Assembly: GCF_004138135.1 (NCBI RefSeq)
Contig: NZ_RYFD01000007.1
Span: forward strand, 1-64,000
DNA length: 64,000 nt
Origin: Candidatus Oscillochloris fontis
GTDB taxonomy: Bacteria; Chloroflexota; Chloroflexia; Chloroflexales; Chloroflexaceae
Direction of reading: 5' to 3'
The notes under the pieces are model-generated. The model did no database searches. It worked only from the letters and a program-made list of their open reading frames with translations, and was not told the DNA's origin. Both the position numbers and the translations under genes were made by a program. Shown piece after piece: positions 51,336 through 59,614 of this stretch; the first letter of the stretch is position 1; every line of letters begins with the position of its first letter.

Positions 51336-51815
51336 CTACTCCAACACGATAGGCCCACTGCGCCCGCCATGCTTGGCCACGAGGCGAATCTCACCGATCC
51401 GCATCTCCCGATCTACCGCCTTGGCCATGTCGTAGATCGTCAGCGCCGCCACACTCACCGCCGTCAATGCCTCCATCTCCACCCCCGTCTGGCCCCGGCA
51501 GCGCACGGTGGCCTCGATCTCCAATCCGCTCCCGTCACCCGCCGCATGGATGTCGAGGCTCACATGGGTCAACAGCAGCGTATGGCAGAGCGGGATCAGT
51601 TCTGGGGTGCGCTTGGCCGCCATAATCCCCGCCACCCGCGCTACTGCCACCACATCCCCCTTGGGTAAGCCACCTCCCATGATCAGATCCAGCGTCGCCG
51701 CATGCATCCGCACCCGCCCCCGCGCAATCGCCTCGCGCTCCGTCTCCGCCTTCCCTCCCACATCCACCATCCACGCCCGTCCCTCTGCGTCTAGGTGGTT
51801 CAACCCCTCGTCCAT
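51336..51815 (-). CDS. moaC: Cyclic pyranopterin monophosphate synthase MoaC
   Basis: A 159-residue protein of normal length. [20 protein letters not shown] near the N-terminus, [34 protein letters not shown] with the active-site His, [25 protein letters not shown] and a final [12 protein letters not shown] are the MoaC signatures. MoaC forms cPMP, the first Mo-cofactor intermediate, from the MoaA product. It fits with the XdhC-like gene nearby. It is divergent from the ADP-ribosylglycohydrolase gene. Confidence 0.95.
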   Translation of the reverse strand: MDEGLNHLDAEGRAWMVDVGGKAETEREAIARGRVRMHAATLDLIMGGGLPKGDVVAVARVAGIMAAKRTPELIPLCHTLLLTHVSLDIHAAGDGSGLEIEATVRCRGQTGVEMEALTAVSVAALTIYDMAKAVDREMRIGEIRLVAKHGGRSGPIVLE

Positions 51816-51874
51816 ACCATGCCCTCCTCGTGCTACAATAGGGCCGCGTAACCGCCATACGTTGGAGTTCTCCC

Positions 51875-52810
51875 ATGAGCCATCCCCATCCCTCCGACCA
51901 CCACCGAGGTGCTTTACTGGGCCTCGCTATTGGCGATGCCCTCGGTACAACCCTGGAGTTTACTGGCCCCCTCGATCCCTTCACCCCCCAGGTGACGCAG
52001 ATCGTCGGCGGTGGCCCGTTTAATCTCCCCGCAGGGTTCTGGACGGATGATACCAGTATGGCGCTCTGTTTGGGCCAGAGTCTGGTCGCTGTTGGCGATT
52101 TTGATCCGCGTGATCAGATCGAACGCTATGTGCGCTGGTGGCGCAATGGTGAGAATAGCTCTACCGGGCGCTGTTTCGATATTGGCAATGCTACCCGTGC
52201 CGCCCTCCAAACCTACCAGATGACCAATCAGCCCTATGCGGGCAATCCAAGCCCCAATACCGCCGGGAATGGCTCGCTGATGCGAATGGTGCCGGTCGTC
52301 CTGGCCGCTGCCAATGAGGCTGAGGCCATCACCTGGGCCGGTCATCAATCGCGAGTAACCCACGCCGCCCCCGCTGCCATTGATGCTTGCCGTCTCTATG
52401 CCCGCCTGATCTGGCGCGCCCTGGCCGGGGCCAGCAAAGCCGATCTCTTCGATACCAGTTTGGGTAATGATCTCGCCCTTGAGGCCGGGGTCGCCAAGGT
52501 GGCCCAGGGCAGCTACCAGCATGCCATGCCGCCTACAATCCAGGGGCTTGGCTATGTGACGGCGGCGCTCGAAGCGGCGCTGTGGGCCTTCTACCATAGC
52601 CACGACTTTGCCTCCGGTGCGATCCTAGCCGTCAATCTGGGCCAAGATTCCGATACCACTGGCGCGATCTATGGCCAGATCGGCGGTGCCTTCTATGGCC
52701 TTGAAGCCATCCCCGCCGCATGGCGTAGTGTCCTGCTCCGCGCCGATGAAATCGTCGCCCTCGCGGATGACCTAGCTGCATTGGGAGCGCGTCGCACCGG
52801 ATTCCTGTAG
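51875..52810 (+). CDS. ADP-ribosylglycohydrolase
   Basis: A 311-residue ARH/DraG-type hydrolase. The dinuclear Mg site residues are visible in [30 protein letters not shown] and the C-terminal [20 protein letters not shown]. These enzymes remove ADP-ribose from proteins or nucleic acids. No ADP-ribosyltransferase or nitrogenase gene is nearby, so the target is unknown. The TAG stop at 52808-52810 lies inside the PE-C arm GTAGGGGCG. Confidence 0.9.
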   Translation: MSHPHPSDHHRGALLGLAIGDALGTTLEFTGPLDPFTPQVTQIVGGGPFNLPAGFWTDDTSMALCLGQSLVAVGDFDPRDQIERYVRWWRNGENSSTGRCFDIGNATRAALQTYQMTNQPYAGNPSPNTAGNGSLMRMVPVVLAAANEAEAITWAGHQSRVTHAAPAAIDACRLYARLIWRALAGASKADLFDTSLGNDLALEAGVAKVAQGSYQHAMPPTIQGLGYVTAALEAALWAFYHSHDFASGAILAVNLGQDSDTTGAIYGQIGGAFYGLEAIPAAWRSVLLRADEIVALADDLAALGARRTGFL

Positions 52811-52905
52811 GGGCGAAGCATCGCCCCCAATCCTGTAGGGGCGAAGCATCGCCCCAATCCTGTCAGTTAGCCTCAATCACATGGTGGGCGATGCTTCGCC
52901 CCTAC
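52807..52905. repeat. PE-C element with doubled left arm
   Basis: Two successive GTAGGGGCGAAGCATCGCCC arms (from 52807 and about 52835) are followed by one opposing arm GGGCGATGCTTCGCCCCTAC (52886-52905). The first arm contains the stop codon of the ADP-ribosylglycohydrolase gene; the last arm ends 10 bases before the lipoprotein start. Confidence 0.82.
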
Positions 52906-52915
52906 GAGTCTCTCT

Positions 52916-54676
52916 ATGAAGATCACCCTGCTGGCACTGGTTCTCGCGGTGGCTCTTACAGCATGCGCCACCCCACCGCCGCCACCAAGCCCCAGCCCAA
53001 CACTATTACCCCCAACTAGTCTGCCAACCCCGTCGGCTATACCGACCGAGGCGGCTAGTCTCATACCGACCCCCATACCTCCCACCGCAATCCCCATCCC
53101 GCGTGATGCGCTCTTTGACCCACAACGCCTCAATTATGCCCATAACTTCAGTACGCCGGAGATCCAGGCGTTGCTGGAGGAGCGCGGTAGCCCCCTGGCC
53201 ACGGTGCGTATCCAGGTGGGTGAGCGCTCCCAACGCTTCACCGATGTCCTCGTGGGGCTCTCCAGCCTCTATAGTATTAACCCCAAGTTGCTGCTGGCGC
53301 TCATGCACTACCACGCGGGCCTGTTAAATGCCGGAACCAACGACAATCTGGCCTGGGCTATGGGCTACCAGGGTGATGGCGGCAACCGACGCGGTATCTA
53401 TAGCCAACTGCGCTGGGCTGCCCGTGAGATCCGCGCCGCTATGCGCGAGTATACCCTGCGCAACCCCAACGACCCGCCGCCACCCCTCGTCTTCGCCGAT
53501 GGTACCCGCCAACCAGTAAGTGCCGATATCGCCTTCAGTCGCTATGTCCTGGCCCGCGTCCTCGCCCCCACCACCAACCCCGGTGGGTTAGGCTCGCGAC
53601 TCGAAGGGCTGCTCAATACCTATGCGCGCATCTTCGGCGATCCACGTGAGCCACCCACCGATTGGCCCGCGTTGGCCCAGCCATTTATGGTGCAACCCAT
53701 GACGACGATCTTTCCAGTTACATCCTTCTTCGACCATGACGCGCCCTTCTTGCGTGAAAATGGCGGTATAGATACCTTCTGGGGTCGTCACGAGACCGAT
53801 ATCGCCTTTGCCTATGATGGCCATACCGGCTGGGATTATGCGATGGGGCCGCCCGATGCGATCCTGGCTGCTGCCGCAGGCAACGTCACCTTCGCCGGAA
53901 ACTCCGACGATGGCTGCCCCACACCTGCCAAGGCGGTGATCATTGACCACGGGAACGGCTACCGAACCCTCTATTGGCACCTGCATCGCATCAGTGTCGA
54001 GGCTGGTCAGCAGGTGGCCGCCGGGGAACAGATCGGGATCGCCGGGGATAGTGGCTGTGCCAATGGTGCCCATCTCCACTTCCAGGTGCAGTACCTGGGC
54101 CGCGATGTTGACCCCTATGGCTGGTGTGGAACCAACCCTGATCCCTGGGCTACCCAGGCCGCTGGGCAGGTGAGTGTCTGGCTCTGGGCCGACGCGCCTT
54201 CGCCGTGTGGCCCACCCGCCGCCGGGGTGGTGGTGGTGGATGATGCTGGCCCCGGCTTCAGTAGTAGTGGTGATTGGTTGCTCAATGAGGTGGGCTATGC
54301 GGGCGGTTCGCGCTATAGCGCCAGCAGTTTCCCCGGCAGCAACACCCAACCCTGGCGCAGCGCCGCCTTGGCCCCACCCCTCGTGGCGGCATGGCGGCCT
54401 CAACTGCCCAGCGCCGGGCGCTACCGCGTCCTCGCCTACATCCCCTACGCCCTCAACGGCCTCGATGAGTCCCGCGAGCAACGCTACCTCATTCGCCACC
54501 GCGACGGCGAGAGCCTCGCTACGCTCAACGCCGAGGATGCCCGCAATTGGTGGGCCGACCTCGGTACCTACGATTTCACCCCCACCAAGGCGCTGGTGAT
54601 AAGTGGAAGCCTCACTGGCGATCTGCGTCGCGGGGTCTGGATTGATGCTATCGCGTTTGTGCCGGTGAGGCCGTAG
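52916..54676 (+). CDS. M23 peptidase lipoprotein with golvesin-like C-terminal domain
   Basis: A 586-residue protein. The signal peptide ends in lipobox LTAC with Cys17, so it should be membrane-anchored outside. A Pro/Thr-rich linker (18-62) and a helical domain (~70-250) precede the M23 domain. Its metal site is in HTGWDYA (His303, Asp307) and HLHF (~385-388), with YWHLHRISV between. The C-terminal ~140 residues (VVVDDAGPGFSSSGDWLLN, WRPQLPSAGRYRVLAYIPY) resemble golvesin/xanthan-lyase carbohydrate-binding modules. It may remodel peptidoglycan or recognise a surface glycan. The stop is inside a PE-D palindrome. Confidence 0.87.
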   Translation: MKITLLALVLAVALTACATPPPPPSPSPTLLPPTSLPTPSAIPTEAASLIPTPIPPTAIPIPRDALFDPQRLNYAHNFSTPEIQALLEERGSPLATVRIQVGERSQRFTDVLVGLSSLYSINPKLLLALMHYHAGLLNAGTNDNLAWAMGYQGDGGNRRGIYSQLRWAAREIRAAMREYTLRNPNDPPPPLVFADGTRQPVSADIAFSRYVLARVLAPTTNPGGLGSRLEGLLNTYARIFGDPREPPTDWPALAQPFMVQPMTTIFPVTSFFDHDAPFLRENGGIDTFWGRHETDIAFAYDGHTGWDYAMGPPDAILAAAAGNVTFAGNSDDGCPTPAKAVIIDHGNGYRTLYWHLHRISVEAGQQVAAGEQIGIAGDSGCANGAHLHFQVQYLGRDVDPYGWCGTNPDPWATQAAGQVSVWLWADAPSPCGPPAAGVVVVDDAGPGFSSSGDWLLNEVGYAGGSRYSASSFPGSNTQPWRSAALAPPLVAAWRPQLPSAGRYRVLAYIPYALNGLDESREQRYLIRHRDGESLATLNAEDARNWWADLGTYDFTPTKALVISGSLTGDLRRGVWIDAIAFVPVRP

Positions 54677-54702
54677 CGACGCAAAATATTGCGTCGCTAC
54701 GG
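54671..54702. repeat. PE-D palindrome carrying stop codons for both convergent genes
   Basis: CCGTAGCGACGCAA-AATA-TTGCGTCGCTACGG is a 32-bp palindrome with 14-bp perfect arms. TAG at 54674-54676 stops the M23 gene and, on the other strand, TAG at 54699-54697 stops the ABC permease gene. The same structure could act as a two-way terminator. Confidence 0.85.
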
Positions 54703-55458
54703 CGCCCCATCACTAAACATCAAATCGCGCCGCGAAAACGAATAGATCGCCAATCCCAACAAGGCGATCAATAACGAAACCTGGGCCAGGATGTTCGCCA
54801 CCGCAGTCATCGAGCTATAATCACGGGTTACAGTAAGCTGAAAGCCGTAGAAGGCGGGCACCAATGGCCCCCCCAACACCGCCTGCACGGCGCGCAAGAT
54901 GGCCCGTACCAGTGACGGTAACGACTCGAAAATCGGCCCACCAATGAAGTTGCTCGAAAAAGCTAAGGCAATCAAGCCCAGTACCGTCAAACGCCACGCA
55001 CTCGGAAAGACGAGTGGCGAGAGCATCAGCATCAATGCCGCCAGTAGGGCAATATTCAACAATAAGGGTAACGTACCCAACATCCACCCGAAGATATTCA
55101 GATCCAGCGGACGGTTGAAGAGTGCGGCCATCACCGAAAGAATGCCATAGGAACCGGCAACAATGCTGAAGGCACTCCCAAAGATGCCCAGTAGGTAACT
55201 GGTTCGACTCATCCCGTGTGCAAGCAACACATAGCCCTGCGGACGATCCCCTAGGCCAATAAAGGCCGCTGTGGTGTAGAGCGTCAAGATGGGTGCATAC
55301 ACCCCCGTCACGCTAAAGAAGTACTCCGCGTTCATGCTGATTCCCACTCGGCGCAAAAAGACGAAAAAGACCACCAGCGTGGCGATGATCTCCAACGCCA
55401 CTCGGCCTGAGCGGATATATTCCAACAGCATAAAGCCAGTGAAGCGTAGGCTGCGCAT
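54697..55458 (-). CDS. ABC-2 type transporter permease
   Basis: A 253-residue membrane protein with about six hydrophobic helices and no other domain, the size and pattern of an ABC-2 exporter permease (GYVLLAHGMSRTSYLLGIFGSAFSI in the conserved middle region). It lies 15 bases after the ATPase gene. The substrate is not evident. Its stop is shared with the palindrome at 54671. Confidence 0.78.
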   Translation of the reverse strand: MRSLRFTGFMLLEYIRSGRVALEIIATLVVFFVFLRRVGISMNAEYFFSVTGVYAPILTLYTTAAFIGLGDRPQGYVLLAHGMSRTSYLLGIFGSAFSIVAGSYGILSVMAALFNRPLDLNIFGWMLGTLPLLLNIALLAALMLMLSPLVFPSAWRLTVLGLIALAFSSNFIGGPIFESLPSLVRAILRAVQAVLGGPLVPAFYGFQLTVTRDYSSMTAVANILAQVSLLIALLGLAIYSFSRRDLMFSDGAP

Positions 55459-55473
55459 ATCTCCGCTCTCCTC

Positions 55474-56550
55474 CTATTCAGGCTTATTCGTCTCACCATT
55501 CGCCGAACCAGAATTCCGCCGTAATAATTCATTCAGCAGCGTCTCACCCTCACCTGTCGGACGAGCAACTGGCATAGATTCATGCGCAGTTGTTGACAAG
55601 CCCGCATCGTCTGTACTACCAGCGTGCTGCATCTGAATCCGCGTTTGCACAGCCTGGCTGTAAAACTGTTCGAGCGGACTCTCAAGTGGAGCCAAAGAGA
55701 GGATCGCCACGCCCGCATTGATCAAAAGCTGCAATACCTCGGTCTGCAATTGGGGCGTATTCTGCCGAATCTGGATGATGCGCGGCTCACAGGTGATCCC
55801 CATACTGAGCGTCTGAAGCTGGGTACGTAATTCTGGCTCCAGCCGATCTACCTCGATCATCACGTTACTGCTCGGAATTCGCAGATCATGCACCCACGCT
55901 TCAGCAGCAATCTGGCCCCGCGCCAATACCCCGACCCGATCACACAAGTATTCGATCTCGTGCAGGTAGTGGGTACACAAAAAGACCGTATGGCCACGGT
56001 CACGCAGGCTGGCCAGCAGATCAAGTACCGCCCGTTGACCAACCGGATCAAGGCCACTGGTTGGCTCGTCAATCAGCAACAGGTTGGGATCACCCAGCAG
56101 CGCCTGTGCCACCCCCAACCGCTGGAGCATCCCCTTGGAGAAGGTGCTCAACATACGGTTGGCATCGGCTTCAAGATCAACCAAAATGATCAACTCATCG
56201 AGTCGGTTGCTTAATGCACTCCCATACAGCCCGTTCATTTCGCCCATAAAGCGTAGATATTCACGCGCTGTGTAGCGGGTGTGGTAGCGCTGCCGTTCGG
56301 GGATATAGCCAATCTGCGCCCGCATCCGTTCGAGATTGCTACTCCCCAAGACTCGTACATGCCCAGCAGTGGGCTTGAGAAAGCCCAGCAGCAGGTGGAG
56401 CAGCGTTGATTTACCCGCCCCGTTTGGCCCCAGTAATCCGTACACCTCGCCTGCCTCAACACGCAAGCTCAGTCCACGCAACACTTCGTGGTGGCCATAC
56501 GACTTGGAGAGATCGTCAATCTCAATCACCACGTCGTTCTCTCTGCTCAC
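55474..56550 (-). CDS. ABC transporter ATP-binding protein
   Basis: A 358-residue ATPase. Walker A GLLGPNGAGKSTLL (~38-51), a signature region STFSKGMLQRLGVAQALL, Walker B LLLIDEPTSGLDP and the H-loop CTHYLHEIEY are present. The signature reads FSKGM rather than LSGGQ, which is common in ABC-2 and NatA-type exporters. A ~120-residue C-terminal extension follows the nucleotide domain. It pairs with the next permease. It is 38 bases downstream of the hydrogenase-like operon on the same strand, so partial co-transcription is possible. Confidence 0.88.
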   Translation of the reverse strand: MSRENDVVIEIDDLSKSYGHHEVLRGLSLRVEAGEVYGLLGPNGAGKSTLLHLLLGFLKPTAGHVRVLGSSNLERMRAQIGYIPERQRYHTRYTAREYLRFMGEMNGLYGSALSNRLDELIILVDLEADANRMLSTFSKGMLQRLGVAQALLGDPNLLLIDEPTSGLDPVGQRAVLDLLASLRDRGHTVFLCTHYLHEIEYLCDRVGVLARGQIAAEAWVHDLRIPSSNVMIEVDRLEPELRTQLQTLSMGITCEPRIIQIRQNTPQLQTEVLQLLINAGVAILSLAPLESPLEQFYSQAVQTRIQMQHAGSTDDAGLSTTAHESMPVARPTGEGETLLNELLRRNSGSANGETNKPE

Positions 56551-56588
56551 GAGCTACTCCATGTCTTCAAGGCAAGCGACGGCACCGA

Positions 56589-57407
56589 TCAGGCCGCAAG
56601 CACCAACAACAGCGCCACGCACGCTGCCCCCGCGAGTGGGGCCGCATAGGCCCAGCCAATCCGCAGGCTAGTAGCCAACGGTAAACGTGGTAGCCGCCCC
56701 GCAAATCGCCGTAGGATCATCGCGACTACCACAAAGGCCGCCAGAATCTGGATGAGTGCCAGCCAAGGCGGTACAATCCCCGTCGGCAGCACAGCCAAGA
56801 GCATGATTGCCAAGAGGGCGGCACTGGCCACATCGCGCGCTAGGGTACTGAGGTGGCGCAACGCTAGGGGTAGGCCAGCATCAAGCCCCGATCCATTCAG
56901 GCTGACCTCGTCGTCAAATGGCCCCCAGCCCACTGCAAGCGGGAAGCCCACCACCGCCGTTGCCAGAGCCAACAGGTGAGTGGGAAGGGCCGCCAAGCTC
57001 CAGGTGTCATGAACAGTGAGCGCACTGCCCAGTGCGAGCCAGAGGAATGTGCGCCCAAAGACCCCGATCTGCGCCCGTCGCGCTGCGGCGCGCACCACTT
57101 TGGGAACGCCCGCCCCTAGTGCCGAGGCGAGTGGCAGCAGAAAGGCGATCTCCATAGCCGCCCAACTCCACACCCACCCATGGATCGCCCGCGCTGGGTG
57201 GTAGGGCCATGGGAAGCCCGCTAACCCCACCCCCGCCGCAACCATCCCCACGAGACACGCCAGACCCTCCCGCGAACGCAGCGCTTCACCGAGATGCATG
57301 CTCCCCGCCGCTCCTCCCAGCACGCGCCGGTAGAGCATCCCCAAGCCTATTGCGAACAGCAAGCCGGGGTAGGCCAACCCCGCGACAAGAACCAGGATAC
57401 GATCCAT
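56589..57407 (-). CDS. NuoH/HyfC-like membrane subunit
   Basis: A 272-residue membrane protein with about eight helices. Its N-terminus (LVLVAGLAYPGLLFAIGLGMLY) and the segment VGFPLAVGWGPFDDEVSLNGSG, then a run to RDVASAALLAIMLL, follow the NuoH/HyfC pattern in which PFD-E and a polar loop link to the Q module. Charged loop motifs are weakly conserved, so this is a divergent homologue. It is last in the operon and would connect the catalytic subunit to the membrane arm. Confidence 0.68.
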   Translation of the reverse strand: MDRILVLVAGLAYPGLLFAIGLGMLYRRVLGGAAGSMHLGEALRSREGLACLVGMVAAGVGLAGFPWPYHPARAIHGWVWSWAAMEIAFLLPLASALGAGVPKVVRAAARRAQIGVFGRTFLWLALGSALTVHDTWSLAALPTHLLALATAVVGFPLAVGWGPFDDEVSLNGSGLDAGLPLALRHLSTLARDVASAALLAIMLLAVLPTGIVPPWLALIQILAAFVVVAMILRRFAGRLPRLPLATSLRIGWAYAAPLAGAACVALLLVLAA

Positions 57408-57424
57408 CTTCGCCTGCCTCCTGC

Positions 57425-58876
57425 CTATAACGCCCGAATAAAGGCCAACTCGCGGATAACCCCATCAATATTGGCCAATAACGGACCCGGATAGAGGCCA
57501 ATCGCTAAACAGATCAAGACCAGGGTTATCGTCAACGCGGCAGCACTGGTTGGCTCTGGGGCCAAGCGCCGTGGCGCTGGCCGATCCAGTTCGGTCTCGC
57601 CTAGCATCAATGGCTCAGGCGCCGCCTCATCCTCGCCGGGGCCGAGCAACCGCTCCTGCGCCATCCGCGCTAACGCCAACCCCGCCAACAGTGTCGCGCC
57701 CAACAAGACCAACAATTCGACCCAACTCTGCTCGGCGGCGGCTTGATAGATCAGCAGCCGACTCATCGCCCCACCCAAGGGCGGCATCCCGATCAATGCC
57801 AAGCCACCCGCCAGAAACCCCGCCCCCGCCACCGGCCAGCGCCGAAGCAGATCGCGCCGCACCACCCCCGGCGGACGCCCATCGGGGCGCTCAAGCAACG
57901 CCAAACTGACCAGTAATAGCACGACCGCCAGGGTCTGGTTTAAGGCTCCAAACACCGCCCCGGCCAGCCCCAGGCTCGATACCGAGGCCAAACCATAAAA
58001 GACCATCCCGCCATCGTAGAGGATGAGATAGGCCATACTGCGCCGCAGCGAGTCGCCGCCCAATGCCATCCCCGCCCCCAGCACGGCGCTGAACAATGCC
58101 CCCATCCGCAACACCATCAGCGGGCCTTCATTCTCGACCAGGAGCGTTGGGAAGCTCTGAAAGACCAGCAACAACACCAGCATACTGCTCGTATTGAGTA
58201 GCGTTACCACGATCACCACCACCAACAGCGAGGCATGCTCCATCAGATCAACCAACCAGGCGTGGAAGGGGATGAGCGCCATCCGCAGCGCAAAGCTCAC
58301 CGCTAGCAACGCCAAAATGAAGCGCACCAGCGAAATCCGCCCCGGTAGCTCGCCGGGGCGGAAGATGTCGGTCAGCACAAACGCGATATACATCAGGATG
58401 GCCGCAAGCACCATCAACACCATATACTTCAGCGCCGCCGCAATCGTGCGTGTCCCCACCAGACTCCCCGTATCCACCGGGAGATCCACAATCGCCAACA
58501 CCGCACTCAGCCCAGTCAGGCCGAGCAGTAGGGTGGTTAGGAAGGTGTTCTGCAAGAGCAGTACCGCACACACCTCGCTCAGCAGCAGCAAGACGGCGGG
58601 AATAAAGTTTTCACCATGGGGTAAGTGCCATGCCGCCACAAAGGCAAAGCCACTAATCGCCAAAAAGAGCAGCATGAACATCCGGTTGAGCGAACTGAGC
58701 ATCATAGTGATCCCCAGAAAGCGCGTCGGATCATCGAGCGGGATCTGGGTCGCCACCAGCATCAGTGTGATCACCGTGCCCAAGCCGACAAAGATCACCT
58801 GACCACTATTCTTCCGTAACACAAAGGTACTTAGTGCCATTGTGATCGGAAAAAAGATGAGCAAAAGGTAGAGCAT
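57425..58876 (-). CDS. Antiporter-like membrane subunit (NuoN/HyfF type)
   Basis: A 483-residue protein with about fourteen hydrophobic helices of the proton-conducting antiporter-like family shared by complex I (NuoL/M/N), Mrp antiporters and group 4 hydrogenases. Recognisable pieces are FFPITMALSTFVLRKN, FALRMALIPFHAWLVDLMEHAS (the helix-5/7 region with the key Lys/Glu environment partly changed), and PPLGGAMSRLLIYQAAAEQS. It probably moves ions across the membrane. It starts 9 bases after the previous gene. Confidence 0.78.
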   Translation of the reverse strand: MLYLLLIFFPITMALSTFVLRKNSGQVIFVGLGTVITLMLVATQIPLDDPTRFLGITMMLSSLNRMFMLLFLAISGFAFVAAWHLPHGENFIPAVLLLLSEVCAVLLLQNTFLTTLLLGLTGLSAVLAIVDLPVDTGSLVGTRTIAAALKYMVLMVLAAILMYIAFVLTDIFRPGELPGRISLVRFILALLAVSFALRMALIPFHAWLVDLMEHASLLVVVIVVTLLNTSSMLVLLLVFQSFPTLLVENEGPLMVLRMGALFSAVLGAGMALGGDSLRRSMAYLILYDGGMVFYGLASVSSLGLAGAVFGALNQTLAVVLLLVSLALLERPDGRPPGVVRRDLLRRWPVAGAGFLAGGLALIGMPPLGGAMSRLLIYQAAAEQSWVELLVLLGATLLAGLALARMAQERLLGPGEDEAAPEPLMLGETELDRPAPRRLAPEPTSAAALTITLVLICLAIGLYPGPLLANIDGVIRELAFIRAL

Positions 58877-58885
58877 ATCTATACG

Positions 58886-59611
58886 CTAGCGCTTGTAGAG
58901 TTCATTCAAATCAAGGGTCTTGAGCCGCCCATAGAGCAGGCCACTCAGATAGGCGATGGCCAACGCCAACAGAATGTGCAGGTGGCTCAGCAAGGCCATC
59001 GGGAAGATATTCAATCCACTCGCGTTAGGCGTACTGACCACAATCGTATAGAGCACATCCACACCACTCGCACACAGCAACAGCCCCAAGCCGATCTTGA
59101 GCAGATCACTCGCTGTGGCGATGGTAAAGACTCCCGTGAGCAGCAGCCAGTACCACGCAAAATCGGCGGCTGGGGTAGGCGCAATCGCATAGACCCACGG
59201 TAGCGTGGCACTCGCAAAGAGCGCCAACACCCCGGCCCAAAACGGCACCACATAATCACTCAGATGGAACGGATCGGTAGCGCGTTGGCGCTGAGCAGCG
59301 CGAGCAGCACGGCGCAACTCCGATAAACCAAACTCATCCAGCGCCTCAAGACCATAGTCCCGCGAGAAGGTGAGCGCCGTAATCGCCAGGATCGCCGTCA
59401 CCGCAACCCCCGTGATCACCTTCACGGCAACCAACGTCCCGATTTGAGCCAAGACGCTCGCGTTGGCCAACACCGACTGTTGTTCAAACATAAAGAGCGC
59501 ACGGATGATATAGTTGAGCAGCAGCGCAGTGATCGTCAGACGCCAATCACGAAAGAGCAGCACCACGGCTGCCGTCACCCCTAGCCCAATCAGGAACCAG
59601 TTTATATCCAT
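58886..59611 (-). CDS. Membrane subunit, possibly HyfE-like
   Basis: A 241-residue protein with about six to seven hydrophobic helices and a charged middle loop (LDEFGLSELRRAARAAQRQR). The end (LKIGLGLLLCASGVDVLYTIVV and HLHILLALAIAYLSGLLYG) resembles the NuoK-like part of HyfE. I do not recognise the N-terminal half. It is flanked tightly by two antiporter-like genes, so it is likely part of the same complex. Confidence 0.6.
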   Translation of the reverse strand: MDINWFLIGLGVTAAVVLLFRDWRLTITALLLNYIIRALFMFEQQSVLANASVLAQIGTLVAVKVITGVAVTAILAITALTFSRDYGLEALDEFGLSELRRAARAAQRQRATDPFHLSDYVVPFWAGVLALFASATLPWVYAIAPTPAADFAWYWLLLTGVFTIATASDLLKIGLGLLLCASGVDVLYTIVVSTPNASGLNIFPMALLSHLHILLALAIAYLSGLLYGRLKTLDLNELYKR

Positions 59612-59614
59612 AGC

